The notes beneath the pieces are model-generated. The model did no database searches. It was not told where the DNA came from and saw only the letters and a program-made list of their open reading frames with translations. Source: Eleusine coracana subsp. coracana (lineage: Eukaryota > Streptophyta > Magnoliopsida > Poales > Poaceae). Taken from it: a stretch of DNA of 64,000 nt. Positions within the stretch are counted from its first letter, which is position 1. Each line of letters starts with the position of its first letter. The stretch covers positions 28,216,300 through 28,280,299 of the forward strand of contig CM064431.1 in NCBI GenBank assembly GCA_032690845.1, given 5' to 3'. The position numbers and the translations under genes were made by a program. Below are positions 23,372 through 34,661 of the stretch, piece after piece.

Positions 23372-24385
23372 GATAGGTCCAAGTATATCTTGTGAAATCA
23401 TCCACGATCACCAAGCAATATAGGTTGCCTCCTAGACTCTTGTAATGTTTTGGCCCAAACAAGTCCATGTGCAAGAGCTGTAGAGGACAAGATGTAGACA
23501 TGAAGACATGGTGGGATGTGAAGATGCAACTTGCTTTCCAGCCTAACAAGCACTGCACAGTCTATCATTCTCAAAGGTCACATCCTTGGTTCCTTCAACT
23601 AAATTCCTCTTGACCACTTTCCTGAGTTGATTCATTCCTACATGTGCCAATCTTTTATGCCACAACCATCCCTTAGTTGCCTTGGTGAATAGGCAAGTAC
23701 TTGGTGGCATGTTGCTTGATTTGAAGTCCATGACATACAAGTTCTCATGCCTCACTCCATGAAATACTAGCCCCTTCTTTGCATTTTCAATCATTGCTCT
23801 ATCCTTATCAAATGTGCATTTGAATCCCATGTCACAAAGCTGACAAATAGACAGGAGGTTGAAATTGAGGGTTTCCACAAGAAAGACCTTGGAGAGATGG
23901 AGGTCCTCTATGATGGCCACCTTGCCTGAGCCTCTAACTCTCCCTTTTGAGTTATCCCTAAAAGTCACCTTCTCATTGTCTTCGTCTTCATCAATGTTGG
24001 TGAACATGATTGGCTTCCCGGTCATGTGTTGGGTGCACCCACTATCAAGTATCCAGTGGGTACCTCCACTCTTGTAGTTGACTCTGGTAGTAGCCATAAG
24101 ACAAACACTAGAGGAAGAAGGGTTACTATCTAAAGCATTACTTGATTGACCTTCACTAACCTCATCACGTCGAATAAGACCATCCACATAATTACGGATT
24201 CTTGCAATCCCTTCCTGAAGTCTACTCCGTATAGGATGGTGGGGAGCACGATACCTCCAATGTCCATGACCATCCCCCATGTACACATTGTCAAGGTTGA
24301 TATAATAATGGGGAGGATCATAGAGGCCAGTGACATACTCAAGCACATGTCCCACTTGTGAGTGGAGCACTAGTATCGTCTCCAT
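23372..24385 (-). pseudogene. Protease, pre-integrase and integrase start of element C
   Basis: 24385-23543 is open over 280 codons. The retropepsin motif LDSGCTQHMTG (D114-S-G) is present, followed by the copia pre-integrase segment WLWHKRLAHVG and a Cys pair (CSAC). The frame shifts near 23550; 23558-23372 then carries HMDLFGP, with the first integrase Asp, and IVDDFTRYTW before X interrupts it. The order PR-INT-RT is diagnostic of copia. Confidence 0.75.
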
Positions 24386-24397
24386 TGCCCTCTCAAT

Positions 24398-25561
24398 TTA
24401 AACCTCAGGCCTTCTGTTGACTACCTCCTCAAGTAAGAAACCCCTCTTAGGAGTTGTGATTTGTTCGAGGAGCTTGTCAATCACTTCATGTGATGCAATC
24501 CTCTGAAGAACTTTGAAGGAGTTTATCCTACACACAAGATCATAGATGCTTAAGAGAGTGTCACAAAGGTCATCATTCGAATTTCTCACAAATTCACCAA
24601 GTTGAAAGAAGAGATCCTCTTGGTGAGCTCAACGAAGATGCCAAAGTCAATCTTGTGGCGGAGGAGGCAGAGACGCCAGAACCGAAGTGGTGAGATTGAT
24701 CATCTCCAATGATCGTGTGAGCATTGTGGTCGATGCTCCTCTCACACCAATGCGTGGTCCACCCGAAGTGATTGGAGTAGAACTTGGAATGGCACTTGGG
24801 GTAGAACTTGATGAAGCACCTGATGAAGAGCTTGGTGTAGGTCTTGATCCGAAGGGGTTGTAGAAGTTGCTGCAAGGCAATCTTATGGAGGGATCAAAGA
24901 AGTTTGAGCTCACAGCTACTTCTTTCCCTTTGCTTGAAGATGCTCCATTATTTGCCTTGGAAGTCTTCTCCTCGGTCCAGCTTGCGTTGATCTCCTCATC
25001 CTCAAAGAGCAATCCAATCACATCCTCGATGGAGAGACCCATCTCCATGATGAGATCAAGGGTGATCTAGAGGAGCTTGCTACTAGGGAGCAAGGTGAGG
25101 ATCTTCTCGACTATCACAATCTTGGGAAGCTCAAAAGTAGTTGTTCCAATCCTATCCACAATACCTCGCAAGAGAATAGGAGAGTCAAGTAAGTCCTCAT
25201 TCTCATTAGCAAGAAAAGCAAAGAATTCCTCAACAAGTGAATCACTAGCATGATCAATAAAAGGCTCACAATCATCAATCCTAGTCATGCTAGTGGAGCA
25301 AGCAAGATCAAGAGAAACATCATCATCACTCATCACATTAGGCACACTAGTAGAGCAACCTATCATATCATCACTAGAAGGATGTAGGCACTCACTAGAA
25401 CTAGGCAAGTCCACACAATCATCATCATACACTTGATCATCGGTAAAGGTATTGGCAAAGTCCACAAGTGTGTCCATCAACTCATCCTGAATCATGGCAT
25501 TTAGGTAGCTTTTGAAGCGATCCTTCCATGAGCCATGACTTGGCCCCGAATGGGATGACAT
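24398..25561 (-). pseudogene. Probable gag of element C (broken)
   Basis: Frames at 25561-25067 and 25048-24647 are separated by a stop near 25066 and then decay. The first starts MSSHSGPSHGSWKDRF about 50 nt after the primer site, the right place for Gag. It includes an acidic Ser/Asp-rich middle and IVEKILTLLPSS, resembling the Gag segment of Sireviruses. No zinc knuckle is legible. Identification rests mainly on position. Confidence 0.5.
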
Positions 25562-25614
25562 CCCAACTCAATACGGTCACTACTCAAGGTGGTTAAGCCA
25601 TATGATGAGCACTT

Positions 25615-25627
25615 GGCTCTGATACCA
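25615..25627 (-). other. Primer-binding site of element C
   Basis: The minus strand reads TGGTATCAGAGCC two bases after the LTR end, complementary to the 3' end of initiator tRNA-Met. No extra A here, unlike the A family. Confidence 0.85.
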
Positions 25628-25629
25628 CT

Positions 25630-27446
25630 TGAAAGGATTGAGTGACCGAGAGGGGAGCAGGGTGAATCAGGAACTCAAACTATATACCTCATTTGCCAAA
25701 TACTAAAATTGGCCACTCAAACAACTCCTACACAATTCTAGTGGTGATCACACTAACAAGATAATCCTAGAAAGAAAAGACAACCTAAGCATATTAGTGG
25801 ATCACACAAGGCAATACAACTCCTATGCAAGCTAGTAATAAAGCAACGTAGAAGCACACAACAAGCTAGCAAAGGAGCCTACTCATGCAAAGCTACAAGA
25901 TAACCAACTAGAGCAAGGTAAGCACACAAGCATGAATAGCACGGTATGTAAATGCGGAAAGTTATGCATCATAGTAAGAGAGGAGTAAGAGATAGCTCAT
26001 GATTTTTTTCCGAAGGTCTTAAAAGGATGGCGCCTTCCCCTACTCCTTGTTGGATCACTCCCGCTGGAGTTCCGGTCCCTCCCGCCACCAATGTGGAGTT
26101 CTCGCCAACGAGCCCGTAATCACACCCGAAGTGAAGACACGGTGCGTGTCACCGCTGCCACCAAGGCACAAGCTCGCCTCCCTCGAGAACTTGCTGGACT
26201 CCCTGAGCCGACATAGGTGCCTACTAGCGATGCTCCTTTCACCGGTGGGTCCAAACTGTGTACAAACGTGTGACGGCCTTCACAACCGATCACGATAGGC
26301 TCGATCACCGACACCTAACCGGTCTAGGTCTCACCATAAACCAAGAGTAACAACTTAGATCACAACCTAAAGGACACCGTAGCCTTAGATGTGCATCAAT
26401 GCTCAAGTTACTCTCACTAGCACTCTCAAGATATGCAATATCTCCTCTTGGTGCTCTCCTCTTTTCCTCTTGGCTCTCACCAATTGCTCCAAGCAATTCC
26501 ACTGGCCAAGAGAGCTCTCTAAGACCCCAGCAATGAAAGTTATATAGGCTTCCAACCTCCATCTAGTCGTTGCTCCATGAAATCACCGTTCTGGACACCA
26601 TTGATCGGACCGTCCGGTCTCTCCCAGACCAGACCGTCCGGTCTCTTCTGGAACAACTCCCAGAGCCATTGGCTTCACTGTCCCTGGCGGTTTCCTATAC
26701 TGACCGGACTGTCCGGTCAGTAGACCAGACCGTTCAATCTGTCCAGTCGTCAGACAATTCTGACATGTCGAACAATCCCGTCGGACTCTAGAGAGCTGCT
26801 TCCTCTCTATCCTGTTGCTTTACCCATACAGACCGGACCATCCGGTTTATGGACCGGACCGTCCGGTCTCTATGGTCCTTGGCACAAACAGATTCCCCGC
26901 TGAGACTTCTATCTGGACTTCCTGCTCTCCTAGTGACCTCACAGTCCGCTCTCCATTGACCCCTTTGTCCGGCCACTATGTCCAGAAGCTGAAACTCTTC
27001 GTCCTCGCTTGACTTCGTTTCCTTGCTTCTCCGAACAGCTCCTTGGCTTCTCTACTATCACCCAGTGCCTGTGATTTCACTGAGCATCCATCCACATCAC
27101 CGACTAGACATGGCCTAAGAGAAATAACCTTGACCCCCCTTTATAATCCAGTTTTTCCTATAGACTCAAAGCCCTAACAACTAGACAAGTGTTCCCAACA
27201 CTTGCTCCATAGCTTGTCCTTAGCCTTGATCCATCTTCATCAACCCTTGGACTCTATCAAGCTCATCAAGCTTCCATGCTTATGGTCATTGTCATCCATC
27301 GCCAAGGCCGCAATCAACAATCATCATAGAGTAGAAAAGGTTTCCTACACGCACCACTCATGAAGGCATTAGTCACATTCCATGTTTCCCATTCATCACC
27401 AAAACATTCATACCTTGGGGTGACCTCAATGGTCATAATCCTTACA
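25630..27446 (-). repeat. Element C 5' LTR (1817 bp)
   Basis: Plus-strand limits TGAAAGGATT at 25630 and ATCCTTACA at 27446, inverted terminal repeat AAGGATT. The last 1022 bp match the truncated left LTR. It contains the second palindrome cluster at 26600-26960. Confidence 0.88.
26600..26960. repeat. Palindrome cluster in element C right LTR
   Basis: Core CGGACCGTCCGGTC in about seven intact or degraded copies, for example near 26605, 26630, 26700, 26725, 26840 and 26861. The spacing is irregular, so this is not a tandem array. It is in the same relative place as the cluster at 14120-14465. Confidence 0.65.
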
Positions 27447-28805
27447 AGACTCCAGGGACTTGTAGCTGTAGCTGGAGAGAGAGACATCCTTGAGGTTCCC
27501 GCTCGGAATCTTAAGGTGAGTCAACCTGTCTCTTTCGAGCAGTGGGTTTCAGTCCCCAGGGACCCTACTGGAGGAGAGAGGTACTGGACTAGGATGCTAC
27601 CTTGCCAGGAAGGGAAAGTCTGGACTATTCGTGCCACAACAATACACTTCTTACCCGGATATGAGGAGAGCCACAGGCACAGACATGGAGCATACTTCAA
27701 CTTCTTGCCAGGACTAGTAGAGTTGGTCACCAAACCGTACAGGTATAGAGACGACATAGTGATGGAGTTCTACGCCTCACTTTGGGTAGCCAGAGATTGC
27801 TCAAAGATCTGGTTTATGTTCAGAGGAGAGCCCCATCGCTTGACCCGGGAGGACCTGATAGCTGCACTTGGACTGATTGCTTCAGATCTGCACTTGTACA
27901 AGACTGCTTACGGGACCTTCACCCCACCCCGCAGACCACAGGGAGGGACGCTACCTCCAGATGACATGGTGTCAGTTGCCTTTCCACCACCACACACTCT
28001 AGGTTTTGACAGATGCCCTGCAATACTCACCGCAAAGGCGAAGGTGGTTAGAGCGATAGTCACCAGGACTATCATTCCGAGGTCTAGGTACAGGGACGAG
28101 TTCACACTCTTGCACTAGTGGGCAGTGGTAGCTATGATGAGGAGACAGCAGTTTGACCTAGCAGATTTGTTTGTAGCTGAGATGGAGGAGGTTATTTCTG
28201 AGAGAGTTGGAGGACGTCACCTAGTCTACAATCCATACATTTTCTAACTTTTGAGGAGACTAGGACTAGTCAGTATGAGGCATTCCCTGAGGGGTCCACC
28301 AGCTATGCACATCTAGTCCCCAAGGGATCATAGTCAGCTTCCAGCCAGCAGACAGACAAGTAGGAGTCGCCGCTAGTCACTCATGAGCAGGAGGCTCATA
28401 TAGAGACGGCGGTTCCTGAGTCAGCCAGTACGGGTGCACCTCCTCAGCCAACACCTACAAAGACTGACCATGCCTCCACCATTGTAGCGCTTACAGGACG
28501 TCTGGGTGACTTCATCCATAGCACTACTGAGGAGAGGCGTCAGATCATGGATGTGCTGAGGGTGTAGGGAGAGTTGCAGCAGCAGCAGATGAGACTGATG
28601 ACACACCTGTTGAGTCAGTTGTCAGAGCTTACCAGATGACAGTCCAGTCAGCAGACCAGAGTTCCTATTCTTCCACAGACTCAACAATTTCAGGCACAGG
28701 CAGGCCCCTTCACTACGATGATGATGACACAGTCTTTTTGCTTGCCTTCCATTTTAGGGGAGTTACAGATAGGGGGAGCAGGACAGTCTTTCTGACCAGC
28801 ACATT
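27447..28805 (+). pseudogene. Element P, part 1: plant retroelement-associated ORF (Athila-like context)
   Basis: Open from the junction with C (codon phase starts at 27447) to a TAG at 28116-28118, about 224 codons. It includes FMFRGEPHRLTREDLIAALG, PPDDMVSV and KAKVVRAIVTRTIIPRS. I recognise this as the 'putative plant transposon protein' type of sequence common in grass genomes and often found in Athila-like gypsy elements; it has no known enzymatic motif. Reading continues in frame past the stop (MMRRQQFDLADLFVAEME) with more stops (near 28246 and 28314). Several are explained by CAG or TGG changing to TAG or TAA. C insertion removed the start, and E1 splits off the rest. It is dead. Confidence 0.5.
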
Positions 28806-29705
28806 TGATGCGGACAAGGATTCTCGATCTTTCGATAGGTTCTGGTAAACTTGATTAAGGCGGAGGCGATACACAAATCGATCCGGCTTCCGAACGACAC
28901 GTTCTGAACCCCACAATCGTAGCACAACGTCTCCTATGGTTATCAACCATCCAAGAACAATTGACCATGCCGAGAAGGCTTATCCTTGCCTGCAAATCAA
29001 GAACACAAGCAAGAACAAAGAAGAATGCAACCAAATTTGCATGTATATGATGAATCTCACAAGTTGAGGTCTCACAAACCGATATGACGGCAAAACTATT
29101 GTGAACAGAATAATCTAAGCAAAACCCAAACCCTAATGAAGAGGCGGCAGCTGTATATAAGGACCCTAGGGTCCTGCAAGACCCCCTAGACGCAGCCCTA
29201 AGTGGGCTCAGCTCGATACATGGCCCAAAGACCGATTACGGTGTCGCAGCACCAGGACAGATTCTGGAAGTCAATTTGTTTTGGTGATTTCTGACGGCTC
29301 GGGAGGTATTTTGACATGGGACAGGTTGAGTTGGAAAGTTCTTTTCGTTATCTTTCCAGGCATATATAAAACGTCCAAATCCGAATCCGTGTGCGTACTG
29401 GGCGTCCGTTTTAGTGCAGACTGGTCCTAGGCTCCGAAACAGACTCGAAGTCAGTTTTGATTGGGCCTCCACCTTAGCTTGGACGTCCTTGCTGGCCCAT
29501 CACGTCTCCAATCACTTCCCCAGCTATCTCATCATCATCTCCATGGTTTCTAACAATAATTAATTCATTAGGTAGCAATCTATTCTCAAAACCACATAAT
29601 AAAAACATTAGAAACGATCTCACCTGTAAATTCAGGTGATGCACACGAACTTTTATCTTAGTTGGAGGAGTGTTGTGTGTATCCATGAGTGTAATGTACT
29701 CATCA
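28806..29705 (-). repeat. Element E1 3' LTR (900 bp)
   Basis: From TGATGCGGAC to TGTACTCATCA. Contains the TATA-like TGTATATAAGG near 29153 and the E-type tail frame. Full length compared with its partner. Confidence 0.85.
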
Positions 29706-31212
29706 TTCTCCCCCTTTTGAATTAAAGTCATCCTCGACTCGATCCCATCTCTTTCTCCCAATAGTGGTCTCAAATCTGAAATATAAAATATAGAACTATT
29801 CCCAAACATGGAATGCACCACGTGTTTATATGTGTTCTAAAAATTATCATCACAATGTGAAACCACAATAGAAGGCATGCCATGCAAATTAATGACCTCT
29901 TTGAAAACTTGCTCAGCAATATGAACGTCATTCACACTCTTATGACAAGATGGAAAATTTGTGATCTTAAAAACACTAGAAAAACATGACATGACATGGT
30001 AATTGTTATTGCAGTTTTGTAGTTCATCATTTGGTTATACAACACAAGGAGTATTCATGTTTGAGCAAATATAAACTTTATGCACCATAAATACACCTCT
30101 ATGATCATAGTTTCCTATAGGATAAAATTTGTTTCTTGTTAGTAAAGGCAATTCAGTTTGAGAAAAGATTTGCTTCTCCATGGTATTTAGATAACAAAGA
30201 ACATCAAATTCAATATAACCCAAAATATTTAGAGAAGACAATAATTTCTGCTCATCCTTTTCACATGTTATTAAAATCAAATGTTTTATTTCAGCACTAG
30301 TAGGTGAATCATAAGCAAAAACATCAAGCTTATTCATTTGTTGTGACAAAGGTATAAGTGAAGCAGTGGCACACAACTCCTCTTTATCACAAGGATCAAT
30401 AGATAAATCAACTTGTGGCAAAGGCAAATCAAGACAAGGTTTCAATACAACAAGATTGTTGGAACAATTCATCACATCAAGAAAGCTCTTACCCGAAGCA
30501 ACAACATGTTCTTCATCTTTCTCACTATCCTCTTCTTTGTGTAGAACCTAAAATGTATTAGTTGCAACAAGAGGCAAGGAAATGTGTTCATCATCTAATT
30601 TAGATTTTGATGTAAGTGTTACAACATTTGAAACAGTCCATTCTTTCCTAAACGGTTCATTCTTTTTCCTTTCAAGCCTTTGTTGATCCTCTTCTAAAAT
30701 TTCCGCAGCGATCATAGGTTTAAGAGTAACTCTTCTACCATTGTATTTAAATGAGTAGCTATTTATAATGGTATTGTGTGAAGCATTATTTGTAATAATC
30801 CAAGGTTTACTCAATAACAAATGACATGCTTGCATAGGTACTATATCAAATTCTGCAGTATCCTTACAAGAACCAATAAAAAATTCAATGCGTGCAATTT
30901 TATCTACCTTTATCTTACCCATTGGATGTAGTATGGACATGGGTGTGGCTGTGTTGTCAATCCAAGCTTCTCTACTAATTCTAAACTTGCGATGTTGCGG
31001 CTACTCTCTCCATCAATGATAACACGACAACGTCGATCCTTGACAACAAAGTGAGTCTGAAATAAATTGGTCAATTGATTTTGCTCTACCTTCTCCATTT
31101 GAGGACTGAGCACTCTTTGTACTACATCACTCATATTGTTCTTATTAGACGATGTTGAATCATCACCAAGAGTAGTGTAACCTGTCATTGTTAGTAGCAA
31201 ACAAGAAAACAC
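29474..31212 (-). pseudogene. ORF of element E1: protease-like and unknown domains, broken
   Basis: Fragments 31212-30910, 30940-30548, 30475-30035 and 29821-29474 together match the 604-codon ORF of E2. The first contains RVIIDGESS, the protease site with Glu where A has Gly. The second continues QACHLLLSKPW and KYNGRRVTLKP. The third (146 codons) is the unrecognised region including LNILGYIEFDVLCYLN. The last covers the short join to the LTR-encoded tail. Stops and frameshifts separate them; an integrase remnant around 29980-29830 is not open. No gag or RT sequence is present. Confidence 0.7.
29706..29720 (-). other. Polypurine tract of element E1
   Basis: The minus strand reads TTCAAAAGGGGGAGAA just before the 3' LTR, matching E2 at 55941-55954. 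Confidence 0.75.
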
Positions 31213-32193
31213 ACGGAAGTATATTTTTCTATCACTACTATGTGATCATAGTGTAAACTCTCAACAAGCAAAGGGAAGCATCTTATCAAGCTCTTACAAA
31301 GTTCTTAATTACAACAAGCAAAGGATACCTTGGAGAGTGTGAACTGATGATTGCGAGAGTCAAAAAAATTTGTGCTTGTTCAGAAGGAAATATATGGAGC
31401 TTGGATAGGCAATATTAGGTAGCAAGGATTAGCAAAATTTCAATTCAGAAGTTGCAAAACTGAATAATAGTCCCAAGCTACTCTATGTCACCGGCCTAAA
31501 CTTGTCTCGGACCTAGTTCAAGCAAGCAAGCAAATGACTCAATAAAGGACACAAAGGATGCAAGCAATTTTTAATTTGTATCTTTTCTTTTTTTTTACTT
31601 CCTTTTTTTTTGCGGCTTTTTCTCTTATGCACTTTTGCCTTTTTCTTTTCTTTTCTTAAGAATCAGAACTGCAGCAAGGTATTACAAGTTTTACAACAAA
31701 TGGAACCCCAGAATATTTTTTTTCTTACCACAAGTGCAGCAAAAGGATTCTTGTAATAGCATAACTAAAACAAACTTCTATAACAAGATCAAGCACTAAT
31801 TGGTTGGCTTTTGATCACAATGAGACAATAGCAGAGCACTCTAATTTTCTTTTGCACACAAAAGTAGAAGGCTAGATGTCAAAGAAATATTTAGTGCACA
31901 CAATTCCAGCAATACTATTATCACAACATGTGCAACACTGATTTTTTCCCTTGTTTGTCAATGACAAGGATATGCATGACTCAAACAAGACCAAAGAACA
32001 AGCACTAGACTAGCAACACAATGACTTTATAGGGACTAAAATTCAGAGAAGCAATCTGAAATAAAATTTGCAAGTCACAACGGGAATAGGACAGCGGAAA
32101 CACGACGAACCGATATTTTTGTGGGGCAATTTTCTGGACTATAGGATAGAACAAATAAACGAGGATAAAGGCGAACCTAATAGTATACCTGAA
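31213..32193 (-). other. Element E1 leader
   Basis: About 1 kb of noncoding sequence between primer site and ORF, with T-rich and A-rich runs (near 31580-31660). Similar to the E2 leader at 53440-54434. No gene seen. Confidence 0.6.
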
Positions 32194-32205
32194 GCTCTAA
32201 TACCA
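32194..32205 (-). other. Primer-binding site of element E1
   Basis: The minus strand reads TGGTATTAGAGC, one transition away from the initiator-Met site and without the extra A seen in A, D, F, H and E2. Confidence 0.7.
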
Positions 32206-32207
32206 CT

Positions 32208-32841
32208 TGATGTGGACAAGGGTTCCCGATCTTCCGATAGGTTCTGGTAAACTTGATTAAGGCGGAGGCCATACAAAAATCGATCCGGCTTCCGAATGAC
32301 ACGTTCTGAACCCCGCAATCGCAGCACAACGTCTCCTATGGTTATCAACAGTCCAAGAACGATTGACCTTGCCGAGAAGGCTTATCCTTGCGTGCAAATC
32401 AAGAACACAAGCAAGAACAAAGAAGACTGACTGCTCGGGACGAATTTTGACATGGGACCAGTTGAATTGGAAAGTCCTTTTAGTTATCTTTCCAGGCATA
32501 TATAGAACGTCCAAATCCGAGTCCATATGCGTCCTGGGCGTCCGTTTTGGTGCAGACTGGTCCTGGGCTCCAAAACAGACTCGAAGTCCTTTTTGATTGG
32601 GCCTCCACCTTGGCTTGGACATCCTTGCTAGCCCATCACGTCTCCAATCACCTCTCCAGCTATCTCATCATCATCTCCATGGTTTCTAACAACAATTAAT
32701 TCATTAGGTAGCAATCTATTCTCAAAACCACATAATAGAAACATTAGAAACGATCTCATCTGTAAACTCAGGTGATGCACATGAACTTTTATCTTAGTTG
32801 GAGGAGTGTTGTGTGTATCAATGAGTATGATGTACTCATCA
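32208..32841 (-). repeat. Element E1 5' LTR with 266-bp internal deletion
   Basis: 634 bp against 900 bp in the partner. The gap lies after AAGAACAAAGAAGA (about 32427) and removes sequence equal to about 29029-29290, including the TATA-like box. A promoterless 5' LTR would leave E1 untranscribed from its own start. Confidence 0.8.
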
Positions 32842-33350
32842 ATAGTTCTCCCCTGTGTCAGCTTTCTCAATTTCAGCACTGTTCTCTTCACCTACACGGT
32901 CTACAGTCTCACAAATGGCAGGGACCTCAACTTCCTAGCAGCAGCCACCGGTCAAGAGTTTGTTCTCGCATATAGTGCACACCACTCAGGCAACCCCAGA
33001 GTCAGCTACAACTCTACCTTCTTCTGCTATAGTATCTTCCCTTGTCACACCTCAGGTAGCGGAGGATCTCGTCCGAGGTGGATTCACTCAGCAGGACGTG
33101 GCCGATCTCACCGTTCTCCATGTTTCAGTTACACAGGAGACAACCATAGTCACCCCTTGGTCGGTGTTGGTATTTCTTATGATCATAGACAAATCCGCAA
33201 GCGCACTGATACTACTGTAGCACTTCACCTAAGAGTATTCCAAGGTATCAAATTCACAGGAAATGTGTGTATCTAATCTCCTATAATAATCCATCCAAGG
33301 ACAACAAGAATATGGTAGGCAAAGGGTAGAGAGGATTCCTATGGTCAAGG
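32842..33350 (+). other. Element P, part 2: ORF remains and possible 3' LTR start
   Basis: Continues the host of E1. The first 320 bp look like decayed Ser/Thr/Gln-rich coding sequence. From about 33165 (TGTTGGTATTTCTTATGATC) the text resembles the start of Athila-like grass LTRs that mention a run of ACAAATCCGCAAGCGCAC. I recall this only as a pattern; no second copy is in the window to test it. H truncates it at 33351. Confidence 0.4.
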
Positions 33351-34273
33351 TGATGAGGACATCACTCCTATGGATACACACAACACTCCTCCAATTCTAG
33401 ACTTGCAAGGTCCAATGACTAGAGCTCGTGCACGACGACTAAATTTAGAGGTGGGCTCGTTCCTACGTTCTTCATTATATGTTACTTTTGAGAATGGTTT
33501 GCTACCTGATGATTATTTTATGATTAGAAACCATGGAGAGGACCAGGAGATAATGGGAGAAGGAGTTGGGAACATGGAGGACCAGCAAGGGTTTGGAAGC
33601 CAAAGTGGAGGCCCAATCAAAACCGACTTCGAGTCTGTTTCAGGGCCTAGGACCAGTCTGCACTAAAATAGTAGCTCAGGACGCATACGGTCTCGGATTT
33701 GGACGTTCTACATATGCACGGAAATATAAGGAGAAGACCTTTCCAATGCCGCTGGACTCATATCAAAGTGCATCCGAAGTCATCAGGAATCGTCGAAACA
33801 AGAGAGAGTCCAGAATCTGTGTCGGTGCTGCGTCACCTATTTTTGACCTTTAGGCTTTGTATCTAGTTGAGCCCAATTAGGGGTACGTCCAGAGGGTCTT
33901 GCACGATCCTAGGGTCTTCATATACAGCCGCCACCGCACCATTAGTGTTCAGGTTTTGCTTAGATTAATTCTGTTCATAAACAGTGTCGTCGTTCATCGG
34001 TTTGTGTGACCCCAACTTCGTGAGTTTAATCATACATCTACAATTGTATTGCATTCTTCGTTGTTCTTGCTTGTGTTCTTGATTCGTAGGCAGGGATTAG
34101 CCTTCTCGGTGAGATCAATCGTCCTTGGACGGTTGATAACCAGAGGAGACGTCGTGCTGCGATTGCGGGGTTTAGAACGTGTTGTTCTGAAGCCGGATCG
34201 ATTTATGTGTCGCCTCCGACCAAATCAACTTACCAAGAACCTTTTGGAAGATCGGAAACCCTTGCTCACATCA
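33351..34273 (+). repeat. Element H 5' LTR (923 bp)
   Basis: TGATGAGGACATCA to CTCACATCA. Retains the 98-codon LTR tail frame (33370-33666), ending at the same place as in the other copies. Confidence 0.92.
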
Positions 34274-34275
34274 AG

Positions 34276-34288
34276 TGGTAATCAGAGC
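34276..34288 (+). other. Primer-binding site of element H
   Basis: TGGTAATCAGAGC, the A-family form with the extra A. Confidence 0.75.
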
Positions 34289-34661
34289 TTCAGGTGCACC
34301 GTCAAGTTCGCACTACCCTTTAGTTTTGTTTTCGTGTTCTTCCTATCGTCCATAGAAAAGCCAAAAAAAAAAATTCCCCCGCGCATAACCACGTGTTTAG
34401 CCTTTGCATATTTCAATTTCAGAGTCCGTAGTGTTGAGTTTGTGCCCTAGTTCTTGTTTAGTCGCTGGTTTAGCTTGTGTTTTCGTTGTCAGTAGTGTCC
34501 CTTGCAACCCTAGCCGCCATCCCTTCCAGCACCCTCGGTTTTGTCGGCTTTGTGTGCTAGGGTTGATTGATCAACACACCCACCCTAATTCCACCCTCAA
34601 CACCTTGGACCAATTCTCATAAATTCCACTTTCTGCTGCATCCACCATGCCAAAAAAATCT

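Larger units (their letters stand above)
13949..27446 (-). mobile_element. Element C: Sirevirus-type Ty1/copia retrotransposon, decayed
   Basis: Minus strand. Right LTR 25630-27446 (1817 bp) is complete; the left one (13949-14926) has lost 795 bp to the insertion of B. Ends are TGAAAGGATT and ATCCTTACA. The primer site TGGTATCAGAGCC lies at 25627-25615. Order gag-PR-INT-RT-RNaseH is copia. Long LTRs, clusters of CGGACCGTCCG-type palindromes and repeated purine tracts near the 3' end are known traits of Sireviruses (Maximus clade). Integrase is split by insertion X. The right flank AGACT would be the target duplication; C interrupts the reading frame of element P. Confidence 0.8.
28806..32841 (-). 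mobile_element. Element E1: non-autonomous CRM-related retrotransposon, decayed
   Basis: Minus strand, two LTRs (32208-32841 and 28806-29705), primer site, leader, broken ORF without gag or RT, purine tract. Ends TGATG...CATCA as in A, but the LTR is only partly similar to the A type. It is the same family as E2 (52523-56856). Flanks ACATT and ATAGT agree at three of five positions, so the target duplication is weak. It interrupts element P. Confidence 0.8.
33351..34661 (+). mobile_element. Element H: A-family 5' LTR plus leader, truncated
   Basis: A 923-bp LTR followed by primer site and about 375 bp of leader that match D, then broken by Z after the A-run at 34652-34659. No gag or pol remains. 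The left flank CAAGG (33346-33350) has no partner in the window. Confidence 0.85.

Noticed and set aside
29474..31212. E1 as an intact gene on the minus strand
   Set aside because: Comparison with E2 shows several stops and frameshifts; the fragments are one broken ORF.
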